From: Hyphomicrobiales bacterium
GTDB lineage: Bacteria > Pseudomonadota > Alphaproteobacteria > Rhizobiales > Beijerinckiaceae
Length of the DNA: 64,000 bases
Assembly (NCBI GenBank): GCA_003963405.1
Contig: RXIY01000060.1
Coordinates: forward strand, 38,140-102,139
Reading direction: 5' to 3'
Under the pieces are notes generated by a model. The model was given only the letters and a program-made list of their open reading frames with translations. It did not search any database and was not told the origin of the DNA. The position numbers were made by a program, and so were the translations under genes. Below are positions 19,090 through 29,098 of the stretch, piece by piece; position 1 is the first letter of the stretch, and each line of letters opens with the position of its first letter.

Positions 19090-20259
19090 ATGCGCCATTT
19101 TACCCCTGTCATGGATTTCGATCTCGGCGAGACCGCGACTCTGCTGCGCCAGCAGGTCGAAAACTTCGCGGCGAAGGAAATTGCGCCGCGCGCCGTGCAG
19201 ATCGACGCTGATAATTCTTTCCCGGGCGACCTCTGGCCCAAGATGGGCGCGCTTGGATTGCTGGGCGTCACGGTCGCGGAGGAATACGGCGGGGCGGGGC
19301 TCGGATATCTCGAACATGTCATCGTCATGGAGGAGCTGAGCCGCGCCTCGGCCTCCGTCGGCCTCTCGTACGGCGCCCATTCCAACCTCTGCGTCAATCA
19401 GATCCATCGCAACGGAACGCCGGAACAGAAACGACGGTATCTTCCCAAGCTCGTTTCGGGAGAGCATGTCGGCGCGCTGGCGATGTCGGAGCCCGGCGCG
19501 GGCTCGGATGTAACCAGCATGCAGCTGACCGCTGAAAGGCGGGGAAGGGATTACATCCTCAACGGCGCCAAGATGTGGATCACCAACGGCCCCGACGCGG
19601 ACATTGCAATCGTTTATGCAAAGACCGACCTGCAGGCAGGAGCGCACGGGATCACTGCTTTCATCGTGGAGCGGGAGTTTCCAGGGTTCCGTTCGGGGTC
19701 CAAGCTCGACAAGCTCGGCATGCGCGGCTCGAATACGAGCGAGCTGATCTTCGAAGACTGCGTCGTTCCGACCGAGAACGTTCTGGGGCTGCCCGAGCGC
19801 GGCGTCAATGTGCTGATGAGTGGCCTCGACTATGAGCGCGCCATTCTCGCGGGAGGGCCGATCGGCATCATGCGCGCCTGCATGGATGTGGTTCTCCCCT
19901 ATGTTCACGACCGCAGGCAATTCGGGCGTCCGATCGGCGAATTCGAACTCATGCAGGGCAAGCTCGCGGACATGTACACGGCGCTGAGCGCGACGCGGGC
20001 TTATGTCTACGCCGTCGCAAGAGCCTGTGACCAGGGGCGAAGCACGCGCAAAGACGCGGCCGCGGCGATTCTCTTCGCCGCAGAGCGCGCGACATGGATG
20101 GCGTTGGAAGCGATCCAATGCCTCGGTGGCAATGGTTATACGAACGACTATCCGGCCGGACGCCTGCTGCGCGACGCAAAGCTTTATGAAATTGGCGCAG
20201 GCACGAGCGAGATCAGGCGGATGCTCATCGGCCGTGAGCTTTTCATGGAGACACGCTAG
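19090..20259 (+). CDS. ivd: Isovaleryl-CoA dehydrogenase
   Basis: A flavoprotein oxidising isovaleryl-CoA to 3-methylcrotonyl-CoA in leucine catabolism, passing electrons to ETF. The start at 19090 has GGAG 9 bases upstream and gives 389 residues, the family norm. It shows [10 protein letters not shown], the [11 protein letters not shown] flavin motif, [11 protein letters not shown] and the [12 protein letters not shown] segment, where isovaleryl-CoA dehydrogenases carry their unusual catalytic Glu. It heads a long co-directional cluster (19090-27846) containing all later leucine steps. Confidence 0.94.
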   Translation: MRHFTPVMDFDLGETATLLRQQVENFAAKEIAPRAVQIDADNSFPGDLWPKMGALGLLGVTVAEEYGGAGLGYLEHVIVMEELSRASASVGLSYGAHSNLCVNQIHRNGTPEQKRRYLPKLVSGEHVGALAMSEPGAGSDVTSMQLTAERRGRDYILNGAKMWITNGPDADIAIVYAKTDLQAGAHGITAFIVEREFPGFRSGSKLDKLGMRGSNTSELIFEDCVVPTENVLGLPERGVNVLMSGLDYERAILAGGPIGIMRACMDVVLPYVHDRRQFGRPIGEFELMQGKLADMYTALSATRAYVYAVARACDQGRSTRKDAAAAILFAAERATWMALEAIQCLGGNGYTNDYPAGRLLRDAKLYEIGAGTSEIRRMLIGRELFMETR

Positions 20260-20276
20260 CTTCCACGCGAGGATGA

Positions 20277-21884
20277 ATGGCCTTTTTGGAAACATCGGTC
20301 GATCCGCGCTCTATGGCCTTCGCGCAGAACCGAGAAACCATGACTGCGCTCGTCGACAAATTGCGCGAGACGTCGGCCAGGCTCCGCGAGGGCGGCGGCG
20401 AGGAGGCGCGGGCGCGCCATCTGTCGCGAGGCAAGATGCTTGCCCGCGACCGGATCGAGGCGCTGGTTGATCCACTTTCTCCTTTTCTGGAGATTGGGCA
20501 TTTCGCCGCCTATGACATGTATGACGGCAATCTCGCATCGGCCGGGGTCGTCGCCGGAATCGGGCGCATAGAGGGTCGAGAGTGCATGATCGTCGCCAAT
20601 GACGCGACGGTGAAGGGCGGCGCCTACTTTCCCATGACCGTCAAGAAGCACCTGCGCGCGCAGGAAATAGCGGCCCAAAACCGCTTGCCCTGCCTTTATC
20701 TCGTCGATTCCGGCGGCGCCAATCTTCCGACCCAGGACGAAGTTTTCCCAGATCGCGACCATTTCGGGCGCATCTTCTACAATCAGGCGAGGATGTCGGC
20801 GCAGGGGATCGCTCAGATCGCGATTGTCATGGGGTCCTGCACGGCGGGCGGCGCCTATGTGCCGGCGATGTGTGACGAGACGATCATCGTTCGCAATCAG
20901 GGAACGATCTTTCTTGCCGGGCCGCCGCTCGTCGAGGCCGCGACGGGCGAGCGGGTTTCAGCCGAGCAACTCGGCGGCGCGCAGGTTCATTCCACGACTT
21001 CCGGCGTCGCCGATCACCTGGCGGAAAATGACGCGCATGCGCTGTCGCTTGCACGGGAGGCCGTCAGCCGTCTGGTTGCGCCCCGCGCGCACGGCGGCGC
21101 GACGAGAGAGCCGGCGGCGCCCTGCCATGACGAGAGTGAACTCTACGGGCTCATCCCGGCGGATCTTCGAAGACAATACGACGTCCATGAGGTCATCGCC
21201 CGCCTCGTCGACCGAAGCGAATTTCACGAATTCAAGGCGCTCTATGGCCAGACGCTTGTCACGGGCTTCGCGCGCATCTGGGGCCACGAGGTCGGCGTCA
21301 TCGCCAACAATGGCGTCCTTTTTCCTGAAAGCGCGCTCAAGGCGGCGCATTTCATCGAGCTTTGTGTGCAACGTGAGACGCCGCTCGTCTTCCTGCAGAA
21401 CACGACCGGCTTCATGGTTGGCCAGAAATACGAGTCCCAGGGGGTCGCCAAGGAAGGCGCCAAGATGGTGACGGCGGTCGCCACGGCCGCGGTTCCGAAA
21501 TTTACAGTGGTGATCGGGGGGAGTTTCGGCGCTGGCAATTACGCCATGTGCGGGCGGGCCTATTCGCCGCGCTTCCTGTGGATGTGGCCAAACGCACGGA
21601 TCAGCGTCATGGGCGGCGAGCAGGCGGCGAATGTGCTGACGCGGGTACGCAAGAGCGCGCTCGCCGGCCGGGGGCAGCCCTGGCCCCCCGAAGAAGAGGA
21701 GGCTTTCGCCGCCGGCATTCGCGCACAGTATGAGCGACAAGGTAACGCGCTCTACTCGAGCGCGCGTCTCTGGGACGACGGCGTCATCGACCCGCTCGAT
21801 ACGCGTCGCGTGTTGGCGCTCGCGATTTCAGCAAGTCTCAATGCGCCTGTCGAACAGACGCGTTTCGGTCTCTTTCGCATGTGA
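20277..21884 (+). CDS. mccB: 3-methylcrotonyl-CoA carboxylase, beta (carboxyltransferase) subunit
   Basis: It transfers CO2 from carboxybiotin to 3-methylcrotonyl-CoA, forming 3-methylglutaconyl-CoA with the alpha subunit encoded two genes on. The 535-residue protein has the two crotonase-fold halves of acyl-CoA carboxyltransferases, with [32 protein letters not shown] and the late [13 protein letters not shown] and [11 protein letters not shown] oxyanion loops. It starts 17 bases after ivd. No biotin-carboxylase motifs are present, as expected for the beta subunit. Confidence 0.95.
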   Translation: MAFLETSVDPRSMAFAQNRETMTALVDKLRETSARLREGGGEEARARHLSRGKMLARDRIEALVDPLSPFLEIGHFAAYDMYDGNLASAGVVAGIGRIEGRECMIVANDATVKGGAYFPMTVKKHLRAQEIAAQNRLPCLYLVDSGGANLPTQDEVFPDRDHFGRIFYNQARMSAQGIAQIAIVMGSCTAGGAYVPAMCDETIIVRNQGTIFLAGPPLVEAATGERVSAEQLGGAQVHSTTSGVADHLAENDAHALSLAREAVSRLVAPRAHGGATREPAAPCHDESELYGLIPADLRRQYDVHEVIARLVDRSEFHEFKALYGQTLVTGFARIWGHEVGVIANNGVLFPESALKAAHFIELCVQRETPLVFLQNTTGFMVGQKYESQGVAKEGAKMVTAVATAAVPKFTVVIGGSFGAGNYAMCGRAYSPRFLWMWPNARISVMGGEQAANVLTRVRKSALAGRGQPWPPEEEEAFAAGIRAQYERQGNALYSSARLWDDGVIDPLDTRRVLALAISASLNAPVEQTRFGLFRM

Positions 21885-21891
21885 GGGCGTG

Positions 21892-22683
21892 ATGGATCTG
21901 ATGGAATCCAGGGATAGGCGCGGCGTCGTGACTTTGACCCTCAATCGCCCGCACAAGCGTAATGCTTTCGATGCGGCGCTGGTGGAGGCATTGATGCAGA
22001 CGCTGCGCCGTCTCGACGCCGACGCCGACGCGCGAGTCATCATATTGACAGGGGCAGGCGAGAATTTCTGTGCGGGCGGCGATATCGAATGGATGCGCCA
22101 GGCGGCGAGCGCCGCGCCGGAGATCAATGAGCGGGACGCATTGGCGCTCGGCGCGATGTTCGAGACGCTCGACAAATTATCGAAGCCAACCTTGGCGCTC
22201 GTTCAGGGCGCCGCATTTGGCGGCGGCGTCGGTCTCGTCGCCTGCTGCGACATCGCCATCGCAGCGAAAAGCGCGAAATTCTGCCTGAGCGAGGTCAGGC
22301 TCGGCCTCATTCCCGCAGTCGTTGGACCCTATGTCGTCAACGCGGTGGGCGCCCGGCGCGCCCGCGCGCTGTTTCTTTCCGCGGAAATCGTCGGCGCCGA
22401 TTGCGCCTTCCATATCGGTCTCGTTCACGAGGTGGCGGCGAACGGCGGGCTGACGACCGTACGCGATCGCCTCGTCGAAGCGCTTCTGCTCGGCGCGCCT
22501 GGCGCACAGGCGCAGGCGAAGCGCCTCGTCGCCCTGTGCCAAGACGGCAGGTGCGATCCCGCTCTGATCGCCGAAACGGCGCGGCTTCTGGCCGAACGCC
22601 GTGCCTCTGCCGAGGGCGTCGCGGGGTTGAAAGGATTTCTTGAGAAGCGCCGGCCCGACTGGCGGGCGCTTCGGACGCCGTAG
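21892..22683 (+). CDS. liuC: Enoyl-CoA hydratase family, likely methylglutaconyl-CoA hydratase
   Basis: A 263-residue crotonase-fold enzyme between mccB and mccA, the usual place for 3-methylglutaconyl-CoA hydratase, which forms HMG-CoA. The motifs NRPHKRNAFD, GENFCAGGDIEWM (oxyanion loop), VQGAAFGGGVGLVA and SEVRLGLIPAVVGPYV contain the expected catalytic Glu positions. The start at 21892 lies 7 bases after mccB; further in-frame starts upstream would overlap mccB heavily. Substrate assignment rests on context. Confidence 0.88.
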   Translation: MDLMESRDRRGVVTLTLNRPHKRNAFDAALVEALMQTLRRLDADADARVIILTGAGENFCAGGDIEWMRQAASAAPEINERDALALGAMFETLDKLSKPTLALVQGAAFGGGVGLVACCDIAIAAKSAKFCLSEVRLGLIPAVVGPYVVNAVGARRARALFLSAEIVGADCAFHIGLVHEVAANGGLTTVRDRLVEALLLGAPGAQAQAKRLVALCQDGRCDPALIAETARLLAERRASAEGVAGLKGFLEKRRPDWRALRTP

Positions 22684-22684
22684 C

Positions 22685-24682
22685 ATGTTCCACAAAGTCC
22701 TCATTGCGAACCGGGGAGAGATCGCCTGCCGCGTCATCCGGACGGCAAGACGGATGGGCGTCGGAACTGTCGCGGTTTATTCAGAAGCAGACCGTGACGC
22801 CCTACATGTGCAGATGGCGGATGAGGCCTGGTTGATTGGTCCGGCGCCGGCGTCCGGAAGTTATCTTTCGATCGACAGGCTGCTGGAGGCCGCGCAACGA
22901 AGCGGCGCGCAGGCGATTCATCCAGGCTATGGCTTTCTCTCGGAATCCGCGGACTTTGCGGCGCGGTGTCGGTTGGACGGATTCGTTTTCATCGGCCCGT
23001 CGCCGGAAGCTATGCGCGCGATTGGCGGCAAGGCGGGGGCCAAGAAGCTCGTCGCGCGCATCGGCGCGCCGACGGTTCCGGGTTTCCATGGCGAAGCCCA
23101 GGACGTGCAGACATTTCTGCAAGCTGCAAAGCAGATCGGCTTTCCGATCGTCGTCAAGGCGTCCGCCGGCGGCGGCGGGCGGGGGATGCGGGTCGTCTGG
23201 AACGCCGAAGAACTGCCGATGGCGATGGAGAGCGCAGGACGAGAAGCTTTGGCCGCCTTTGGGGACGGACGGCTGTTGATCGAAAAATATCTCGAGCGGC
23301 CTCGCCATGTGGAGGTCCAACTCGTCGCCGACAGCTTCGGCAATGTCGTGACTTTCCCCGAGCGCGACTGTTCGCTTCAGCGGCATCATCAGAAACTTGT
23401 GGAGGAAACGCCGGCGCCAAATCTCGCGCCTGCGCTGAGGCAGGCGCTGCGCGCGACGGCGTCGGAGATTGCGCGCGCGGCAGGCTACACGGGCGCGGGC
23501 ACGGTTGAATTTCTGGTCAAGGACGATGACTTCTATTTTCTTGAAGTGAATGCGCGATTGCAGGTGGAACACCCTGTGACCGAAATGATCTCTGGCGTCG
23601 ATCTCGTCGAATGGCAATTCAGGGTCGCCGCCGGGGACCGGCTCCCCATGAGAGAAGAGGAGATCGGGGCGCGCGGCTGCGCGATCGAAGCGCGCATCTG
23701 TGCGGAAGATCCGGCGGAGAACTTTCGCCCTTCTTCCGGTTCCATCTCGCATCTTGTCTTTCCGCCGGAAAGCGCCGCGGTCAGGATCGAGACAGGCGTC
23801 CGGACGGGCGATCGGGTCTCGCCTTATTACGACTCGCTGCTCGCCAAGCTGATCGTCTGGGACGACGAGCGAGAGGGCGCCGTACGAAAAATGCAGTGGG
23901 CGCTCTCGAAGGTCGAACTCGTTGGCGTCGCCTCCAACCTCGATTTTCTTCGCCGTCTCGTTGACCAGCGCCGCTTCGTCGTCGCTGACGCGGATACGCG
24001 TCTTGTCGATGCGGTTTCGAAAACGTCGCCGCCACCGGATGAAGGAACGAAGCAATGGCTTCTCGCCGCGGCCGCCGCCGCCTGGCGCCAAAAGGCTGCA
24101 GAAAGCGCGCGGTCGACGGCTGCTGCGTCGGGCGAGCGCTGGTCTCCATGGGCCGAGCCGGACGCGTGGCGGCTGGCGGGCCGCCACGCGTCCGAACTCG
24201 ACTTTCGTCTCGGCGCCGCGATCCTGACCTGCCGCTTTGGCCTCATCGACGCGAAGCGCTTCTGGATCGAAACGCCACGCGGCCGCTCAATCGTCTCCGC
24301 GACCTTCGACGGCTACAGAATGGGTCTTTGTCTCGACGGCGTACGAAGAGAGTGTTCACTTATTTATGGACCGGATGGTTACGTCGTCGTCCACCAGGGC
24401 CGCAATTTTGCGCTCGAATGGATTGATCCGCTGGCGCCTCCGGCGCGAGGCGCGGACAGGGAGAAAGGCTTCGTCGCCCCCTTGCCGGCGCGAGTGACGC
24501 GCATTTTCGTCAAGGACGGAGAGCGCGTCATGAAGGGCGCCCCCATCCTGCTGCTGGAGGCGATGAAGATGGAGATTCCGATGAACGCGCCAAAGAGCGG
24601 GGTCATCGAGGCGGTGCTCTGCAACGAAGGTCAGTCCGTGCAGGAAGGCGAGACGCTCGTCGCCATGGCGGAGGGCGCATGA
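22685..24682 (+). CDS. mccA: 3-methylcrotonyl-CoA carboxylase, alpha (biotin-containing) subunit
   Basis: It carboxylates biotin with ATP and bicarbonate and carries the biotin. The 665-residue protein has the ATP-grasp biotin carboxylase (HKVLIANRGEIACRVIRT, HPGYGFLSE, KASAGGGGRGMR, EVNARLQVEHPVTE), a middle BT-like region and a C-terminal biotinyl domain with EAMKMEIP, the biotin lysine being K628. It starts one base after the hydratase stop and overlaps the next gene by 4 bases. The order mccB-liuC-mccA-lyase is common in proteobacteria. Confidence 0.96.
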   Translation: MFHKVLIANRGEIACRVIRTARRMGVGTVAVYSEADRDALHVQMADEAWLIGPAPASGSYLSIDRLLEAAQRSGAQAIHPGYGFLSESADFAARCRLDGFVFIGPSPEAMRAIGGKAGAKKLVARIGAPTVPGFHGEAQDVQTFLQAAKQIGFPIVVKASAGGGGRGMRVVWNAEELPMAMESAGREALAAFGDGRLLIEKYLERPRHVEVQLVADSFGNVVTFPERDCSLQRHHQKLVEETPAPNLAPALRQALRATASEIARAAGYTGAGTVEFLVKDDDFYFLEVNARLQVEHPVTEMISGVDLVEWQFRVAAGDRLPMREEEIGARGCAIEARICAEDPAENFRPSSGSISHLVFPPESAAVRIETGVRTGDRVSPYYDSLLAKLIVWDDEREGAVRKMQWALSKVELVGVASNLDFLRRLVDQRRFVVADADTRLVDAVSKTSPPPDEGTKQWLLAAAAAAWRQKAAESARSTAAASGERWSPWAEPDAWRLAGRHASELDFRLGAAILTCRFGLIDAKRFWIETPRGRSIVSATFDGYRMGLCLDGVRRECSLIYGPDGYVVVHQGRNFALEWIDPLAPPARGADREKGFVAPLPARVTRIFVKDGERVMKGAPILLLEAMKMEIPMNAPKSGVIEAVLCNEGQSVQEGETLVAMAEGA

Positions 24683-25611
24683 TTCCTGACAGCGTTCGAC
24701 TGGTCGAGGTCGGTCCGCGAGACGGCTTGCAGAACGAAGCCGTGATCGTCCCCCCGCCGCTGCGCGCCCGCCTGATCGGCATGCTGGCCGGCGCCGGGCT
24801 CGCGAAAATCGAGGCCGCCAGCTTCGTTCCGGAAAAGCTCGTTCCGCAAATGGCCGGCGCCGCCGATGTTCTGGCGATGCTGACGCCGTCCCTGCGCGCA
24901 CGCATGGCCGTGCTGGCGCCAAATCTTCGCGGCTTTCAGGAAGCGGTGGAGGCGGGGGCGCGAGAAGTCGCTGTCATAACTGCTGCGTCGGAAAGCTTTG
25001 CGAGACGCAACATGAACTGCGGGATCGACGAAAGTCTCGCGCGTGCAGGAGATATCGCCGCCTCAGCACGGGCGCAGGGCGTCCGCTTGCGCGGCTATGT
25101 CTCCTGCGCGCTCGGCTGTCCATTCGAAGGGAACGTCGAGCCAAAGCGAGTGGCGGAAATCGTGCGCGAACTCGACAGGGTCGGCTGCGCCGAGATTTCG
25201 CTCGGGGATACAATCGGCGTGGCCACGCCGCTGGCTGCGCGGCGACTCGTCGAACACGTTGCAAAGGAGGTGCCCTTGCAGCGGCTTGCCGGACATTTTC
25301 ACGACACTTACGGTCAGGCGCTTGCGAATATCTTCGCCTGTCTGGAGACCGGACTTGCCGCCTTCGACAGTTCGGTCGCCGGGCTCGGCGGATGTCCCTT
25401 CGCGCCCGGCGCGACAGGAAACGTCGCCACGGAGGATGTCGTTTACATGTTGCGGGGCTGCGGCGTCGAGACCGGCGTCGACCTCGACCGTCTGCTCGAC
25501 GCGGCGGCTTTCATCTGCGACATTTTGGGTCATCCGCCGCGCGGGAGGGTGGCGGTCGCCCGTGCGGGGAATAGCCGGCCGCCGCCCTGCGCGGGCGCAG
25601 GCGAAGGATAG
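24679..25611 (+). CDS. mvaB: Hydroxymethylglutaryl-CoA lyase
   Basis: It cleaves HMG-CoA to acetyl-CoA and acetoacetate, ending leucine breakdown. The 310-residue TIM-barrel enzyme shows RLVEVGPRDGLQNE, the GCPFEGNV segment, SLGDTIGVATP with metal-binding residues, HFHDTYGQALAN and the signature AGLGGCPFAPGATGN with the catalytic Cys. ATGA overlap with mccA implies coupling. Acetoacetate is also the end product of the nearby tyrosine pathway. Confidence 0.95.
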   Translation: MIPDSVRLVEVGPRDGLQNEAVIVPPPLRARLIGMLAGAGLAKIEAASFVPEKLVPQMAGAADVLAMLTPSLRARMAVLAPNLRGFQEAVEAGAREVAVITAASESFARRNMNCGIDESLARAGDIAASARAQGVRLRGYVSCALGCPFEGNVEPKRVAEIVRELDRVGCAEISLGDTIGVATPLAARRLVEHVAKEVPLQRLAGHFHDTYGQALANIFACLETGLAAFDSSVAGLGGCPFAPGATGNVATEDVVYMLRGCGVETGVDLDRLLDAAAFICDILGHPPRGRVAVARAGNSRPPPCAGAGEG

Positions 25612-25621
25612 GGAAAACGCC

Positions 25622-26791
25622 ATGCGGATCAGCTCGCAATCGGGATTGAGCGACGAGCAGGTCGCCATTCAGGAAATGGCGAGGCGCTTCGCGGAGGAGC
25701 ATCTCGCACCTCATGCGCTGGAGTGGGACAGGGAGAAGATTTTCCCTGTTGAAACGCTTCGAGCCGCCGCCGGGCTCGGTATGGCGGCGATCTATTTGCG
25801 CGAAGAACTGGGCGGCGCCGGACTCTCGCGCGTCGACGCGGCGCTGATCTTCGAGGCTCTGTCGACGGGCTGCCCGGCGGTCGCCGCCTATCTCTCGATT
25901 CACAATATGTGCGGCTGGATGATTGGCGCCTATGGATCGCAGCCGCAAAAGGCGCGCTGGCTGCCGCGGCTCTGCGCCATGGATGTTTTGACAAGTTACT
26001 GCCTGACAGAGTCCGGCTGCGGATCGGACGCTGCGGCGCTGCGCACGCGAGCGACGAGGCGCGGCGACAGTTTTTTTCTTTCGGGAGAAAAGCAATTTAT
26101 TTCTGGCGCAGGCGCCGGCGGCGCGGCGCATCTTTATATTGTGATGGCGCGCACCGGTGAAGGGGGGCCAGGCGGAATTTCAGCGTTTCTCGTTGAGGGC
26201 GACGCGGTTGGCGTGTCCTTCGGCGCCAACGAAAGAAAGATGGGCTGGAATGCGCAACCGACGCGCGCCGTCATTTTCGACGATTGCCGCGTGCCTGCCG
26301 AAAGTCTTCTCGGAAGAGAGGGCGAAGGCTTCAAGATCGCAATGGCGGCGCTCGATGGCGGCCGAATAAATATCGGCGCCTGCTCGCTTGGCGGCGCCGC
26401 GCGCGCACTGGAGGCGGCGCTCGATTATGTGGGAGAGCGCCGCGCCTTCGGACGACGCCTTGCGGAGTTTCAGGCCTTGCAGTTCCGTCTCGCCGACATG
26501 GCGACAGAACTCGAAGCCGCGCGCGCCCTGCTCTGGCGCGCCGCGGCCGCGCTGGATCGGGGCGATAGAGACGCGACCCGGCTTTGCGCCATGGCGAAGC
26601 GGATCGCGACCGATACGGGCTTCGCCGTCGTCGATCATGCGCTCCAGCTATTTGGCGGATACGGCTATCTTTCCGACTACGGGATAGAGAAATTATCGAG
26701 GGATCTCCGCGTGCATCGGATATTGGAGGGCACGAATGAAATCATGCGCCTCATCGTGGCCCGCGAACTTCTCGGGGAGCGGGGCGCATGA
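25622..26791 (+). CDS. Acyl-CoA dehydrogenase, probably isobutyryl-CoA dehydrogenase
   Basis: A 389-residue flavoprotein of the short/branched-chain acyl-CoA dehydrogenase family. It shows YCLTESGCGSDA (flavin/substrate motif), KQFISGAGAGG, the LFGGYGYLSDYGIEK quinone-like loop and HRILEGTNEIMR, with the usual C-terminal catalytic Glu. It lies between HMG-CoA lyase and a 3-hydroxyisobutyryl-CoA-hydrolase-type gene, so isobutyryl-CoA to methacrylyl-CoA in valine catabolism is the best guess. The long open frame starting at 25043 is an artefact overlapping the lyase; the start at 25622 matches family length. Confidence 0.9.
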   Translation: MRISSQSGLSDEQVAIQEMARRFAEEHLAPHALEWDREKIFPVETLRAAAGLGMAAIYLREELGGAGLSRVDAALIFEALSTGCPAVAAYLSIHNMCGWMIGAYGSQPQKARWLPRLCAMDVLTSYCLTESGCGSDAAALRTRATRRGDSFFLSGEKQFISGAGAGGAAHLYIVMARTGEGGPGGISAFLVEGDAVGVSFGANERKMGWNAQPTRAVIFDDCRVPAESLLGREGEGFKIAMAALDGGRINIGACSLGGAARALEAALDYVGERRAFGRRLAEFQALQFRLADMATELEAARALLWRAAAALDRGDRDATRLCAMAKRIATDTGFAVVDHALQLFGGYGYLSDYGIEKLSRDLRVHRILEGTNEIMRLIVARELLGERGA

Positions 26792-27846
26792 TGGAACAGG
26801 CTGAGCTTCTCGTCTCGCGTCACGGGCGCCTCGGGCGCATTCGGCTTAATCGGCCGAAGGCGCTGAACAGCCTCACTCTGAGAATGGTGCGGCTTTTCAC
26901 CCAGGCGCTGATGGATTTCGGCAAAGATCCGCAGATCGTCGCTGTTCTGGTCACGGGGGAGGGCGAGCGCGGCCTGTGCGCAGGCGGAGACATTCGCGCG
27001 CTCTATGAGCTTCGTAACGGGGACAAGAGCTATTACAAAACATTCTGGCGCGAAGAATATGAACTCAACGCGCTCATCGCGGCTTTCCGCAAGCCTTACG
27101 TCGTGCTGATGGACGGCCTCGTGATGGGCGGCGGCGTCGGCATATCGGCGCATGGCAATCATCGCATCGTCACCGAGCGGACCAGACTTGCGATGCCCGA
27201 GACCGGGATCGGTTTCATCCCGGATGTCGGCGGCACGTGGCTTTTATCGAGGGCAGGCGGCGCTGGTCTTTATATGGCGCTGTCCGGCGCAGCCGTGTCG
27301 GGGAGCGACGCTGTGAGCCTTGGTCTGGCAGATATCCTGATCGAGTCGGACGGTCTCACCGAACTTGTCGGGCGGCTGCTGTGCGTCTCCGACGAAAGCG
27401 AGGTTTCGAGCGCTCTTGCCGATCTCTCACGCCCGCCGGAAAAAAGCGTGCTGATGAAAGAAAGAAGCGCGCTCGACGACGCGGCGGCTCGCCACGGGGT
27501 CGAGGAGATTCTGAACGAGATGGAGGCCAGCGCCTCCGCTTTCCTGCGCGCGGCCGCAGCCGAAATAAGGCATAAATCTCCCACCAGCGTGAAAGTAACT
27601 TATGCGCTGTTGCAGCGCGCGTCACGCGCGCGCGGGCTAGAGGAGTGTCTTCTGAACGAATATCGCGCCGCCTGCCGCCTCCTCAAAAGCCATGATTTAT
27701 ACGAAGGCATACGGGCCGCGGTCATTGACAAGGATCGCGCGCCCAAATGGGCTCCGGCGACGCTGGACGAAGTCACCGACTCGATGGTGAGGAGCATACT
27801 GGCCGGCGATGGCGCTCCGGAGCCAGTCTTTCGAGGCGGCTCATAG
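26788..27846 (+). CDS. Enoyl-CoA hydratase/isomerase family, likely 3-hydroxyisobutyryl-CoA hydrolase
   Basis: A 352-residue crotonase-family protein; this length and the extra C-terminal helical region distinguish 3-hydroxyisobutyryl-CoA hydrolases from ~260-residue hydratases. The motifs LNRPKALNSL, RGLCAGGDIRALYE, MDGLVMGGGVGISAHG and AMPETGIGFIPDVGGTW match the family, including the Glu and Asp that activate water. It overlaps the preceding dehydrogenase by 4 bases. The product 3-hydroxyisobutyrate would go to MmsB and MmsA, encoded about 14 kb away. A methacrylyl-CoA hydratase is not obvious in the operon. Confidence 0.88.
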   Translation: MMEQAELLVSRHGRLGRIRLNRPKALNSLTLRMVRLFTQALMDFGKDPQIVAVLVTGEGERGLCAGGDIRALYELRNGDKSYYKTFWREEYELNALIAAFRKPYVVLMDGLVMGGGVGISAHGNHRIVTERTRLAMPETGIGFIPDVGGTWLLSRAGGAGLYMALSGAAVSGSDAVSLGLADILIESDGLTELVGRLLCVSDESEVSSALADLSRPPEKSVLMKERSALDDAAARHGVEEILNEMEASASAFLRAAAAEIRHKSPTSVKVTYALLQRASRARGLEECLLNEYRAACRLLKSHDLYEGIRAAVIDKDRAPKWAPATLDEVTDSMVRSILAGDGAPEPVFRGGS

Positions 27847-27913
27847 CTGCTTTACCTCGCTGCGGCCTGCGCCAGTTAGGTTTGGTAGGCGTTCTTCCGA
27901 GAAGGCGGCTCTC

Positions 27914-29098
27914 ATGCATGACCCTGTGGTTATCGTCGGCGCGGCGCGAACGCCTATTGGCGCCTTTCAGGGCGCGATGAAGGAAATACCCGCGCCGTCG
28001 CTGGGAGCATGGGCGATCGAGGCGGCGGTCGCCCAGAGCGGCGTCCCTGTCGCGCAGATCGACGAATGCGTCATGGGGTGCGTCCTGACGGCGGGCCTGG
28101 GCCAGGCGCCGGCTCGGCAGGCTGCGCTCGGCGGCGGGCTGAGCGAGACGACGGCTTGCGTCACCGTCAACAAGATGTGCGGTTCCGGCATGAAGGCCGT
28201 GATGGATGCCCATGACCGCCTGCGGGCCGACGCGTCCGGCGTGATTGTCGCCGGCGGCATGGAGAGCATGAGTAATGCACCCTATCTCCTCGATCGCGCG
28301 CGGGGGGGCTATCGTCTCGGGCACGGCCGCGTCATCGATCACATGTTTCAAGATGGCCTGGAAGACGCCTATGAGCGCGGCCGCCTCATGGGCGACTTCG
28401 CCGAGGAGTGTGCGCAGGCCTATCAATTCACCCGCGAGATGCAGGACGAGTTCGCCCTGACCTCGCTGCAACGCGCGCAGCGCGCGACAAGGAACGGCGA
28501 CTTCGCGGCCGAAATTGTGCCGGTAAAGGTAAAGAGCGGGAAGGACGAGCGTCTTGCATCCGCCGACGAACTGCCCCTTAAGGCGAACGCCGGCGCCATC
28601 CCGAAGCTGCGTCCCGCCTTCCGTGAGGATGGAACGCTCACCGCGGCCAATTCTTCCGCCATATCTGACGGAGCGGCGGGCCTTGTGCTCGCCACGCTGT
28701 CAAAAGCGGAGGCGTTTGGATCGCAACCGCTTGCCCGGATCGTCGGCCACGTCACGCACGCCGGCGCTCCCGCGAAATTTCCGACGGCGCCGATCGCCGC
28801 CATCCGCAAGCTCATGGACAGGATCGGCTGGGCTCTCGGGGATGTCGATCTCTTTGAGATCAACGAAGCCTTCGCTGTCGTGGCAATGGCGGCGGAGCGG
28901 GATCTTTCGCTTCCACACGATAAGGTGAACATTCACGGCGGCGCTTGCGCCCTAGGTCATCCGATTGGAGCTTCTGGCGCTCGCATCCTTGTGACGCTGC
29001 TCTTCGCCCTGGCGCGATACGGGCTCAAACGCGGCGTGGCGTCGCTTTGCATAGGCGGAGGCGAAGCGACCGCAATCGCTATCGAACGCCTGCGCTGA
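27914..29098 (+). CDS. Acetyl-CoA acetyltransferase (thiolase)
   Basis: A 394-residue thiolase acting on acetoacetyl-CoA or 3-ketoacyl-CoA. It shows the nucleophilic C89 in TVNKMCGSGMKAV, NEAFAVVAM, GGACALGHPIGASGAR with the catalytic His, and the CIGGGEA Cys. The start at 27914 (MHDPVVIVGAARTP) is the family N-terminus. It lies 67 bases after the valine/leucine operon and is tail-to-tail with the amino-acid dehydrogenase gene. It would split acetoacetyl-CoA derived from leucine and tyrosine, once acetoacetate is activated by an enzyme not encoded here. Confidence 0.92.
   Translation: MHDPVVIVGAARTPIGAFQGAMKEIPAPSLGAWAIEAAVAQSGVPVAQIDECVMGCVLTAGLGQAPARQAALGGGLSETTACVTVNKMCGSGMKAVMDAHDRLRADASGVIVAGGMESMSNAPYLLDRARGGYRLGHGRVIDHMFQDGLEDAYERGRLMGDFAEECAQAYQFTREMQDEFALTSLQRAQRATRNGDFAAEIVPVKVKSGKDERLASADELPLKANAGAIPKLRPAFREDGTLTAANSSAISDGAAGLVLATLSKAEAFGSQPLARIVGHVTHAGAPAKFPTAPIAAIRKLMDRIGWALGDVDLFEINEAFAVVAMAAERDLSLPHDKVNIHGGACALGHPIGASGARILVTLLFALARYGLKRGVASLCIGGGEATAIAIERLR

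Noticed and set aside
22802..24187. 461-codon minus-strand frame opposite mccA
   Set aside because: mccA has every carboxylase and biotin motif in the plus frame; the antisense frame has none.
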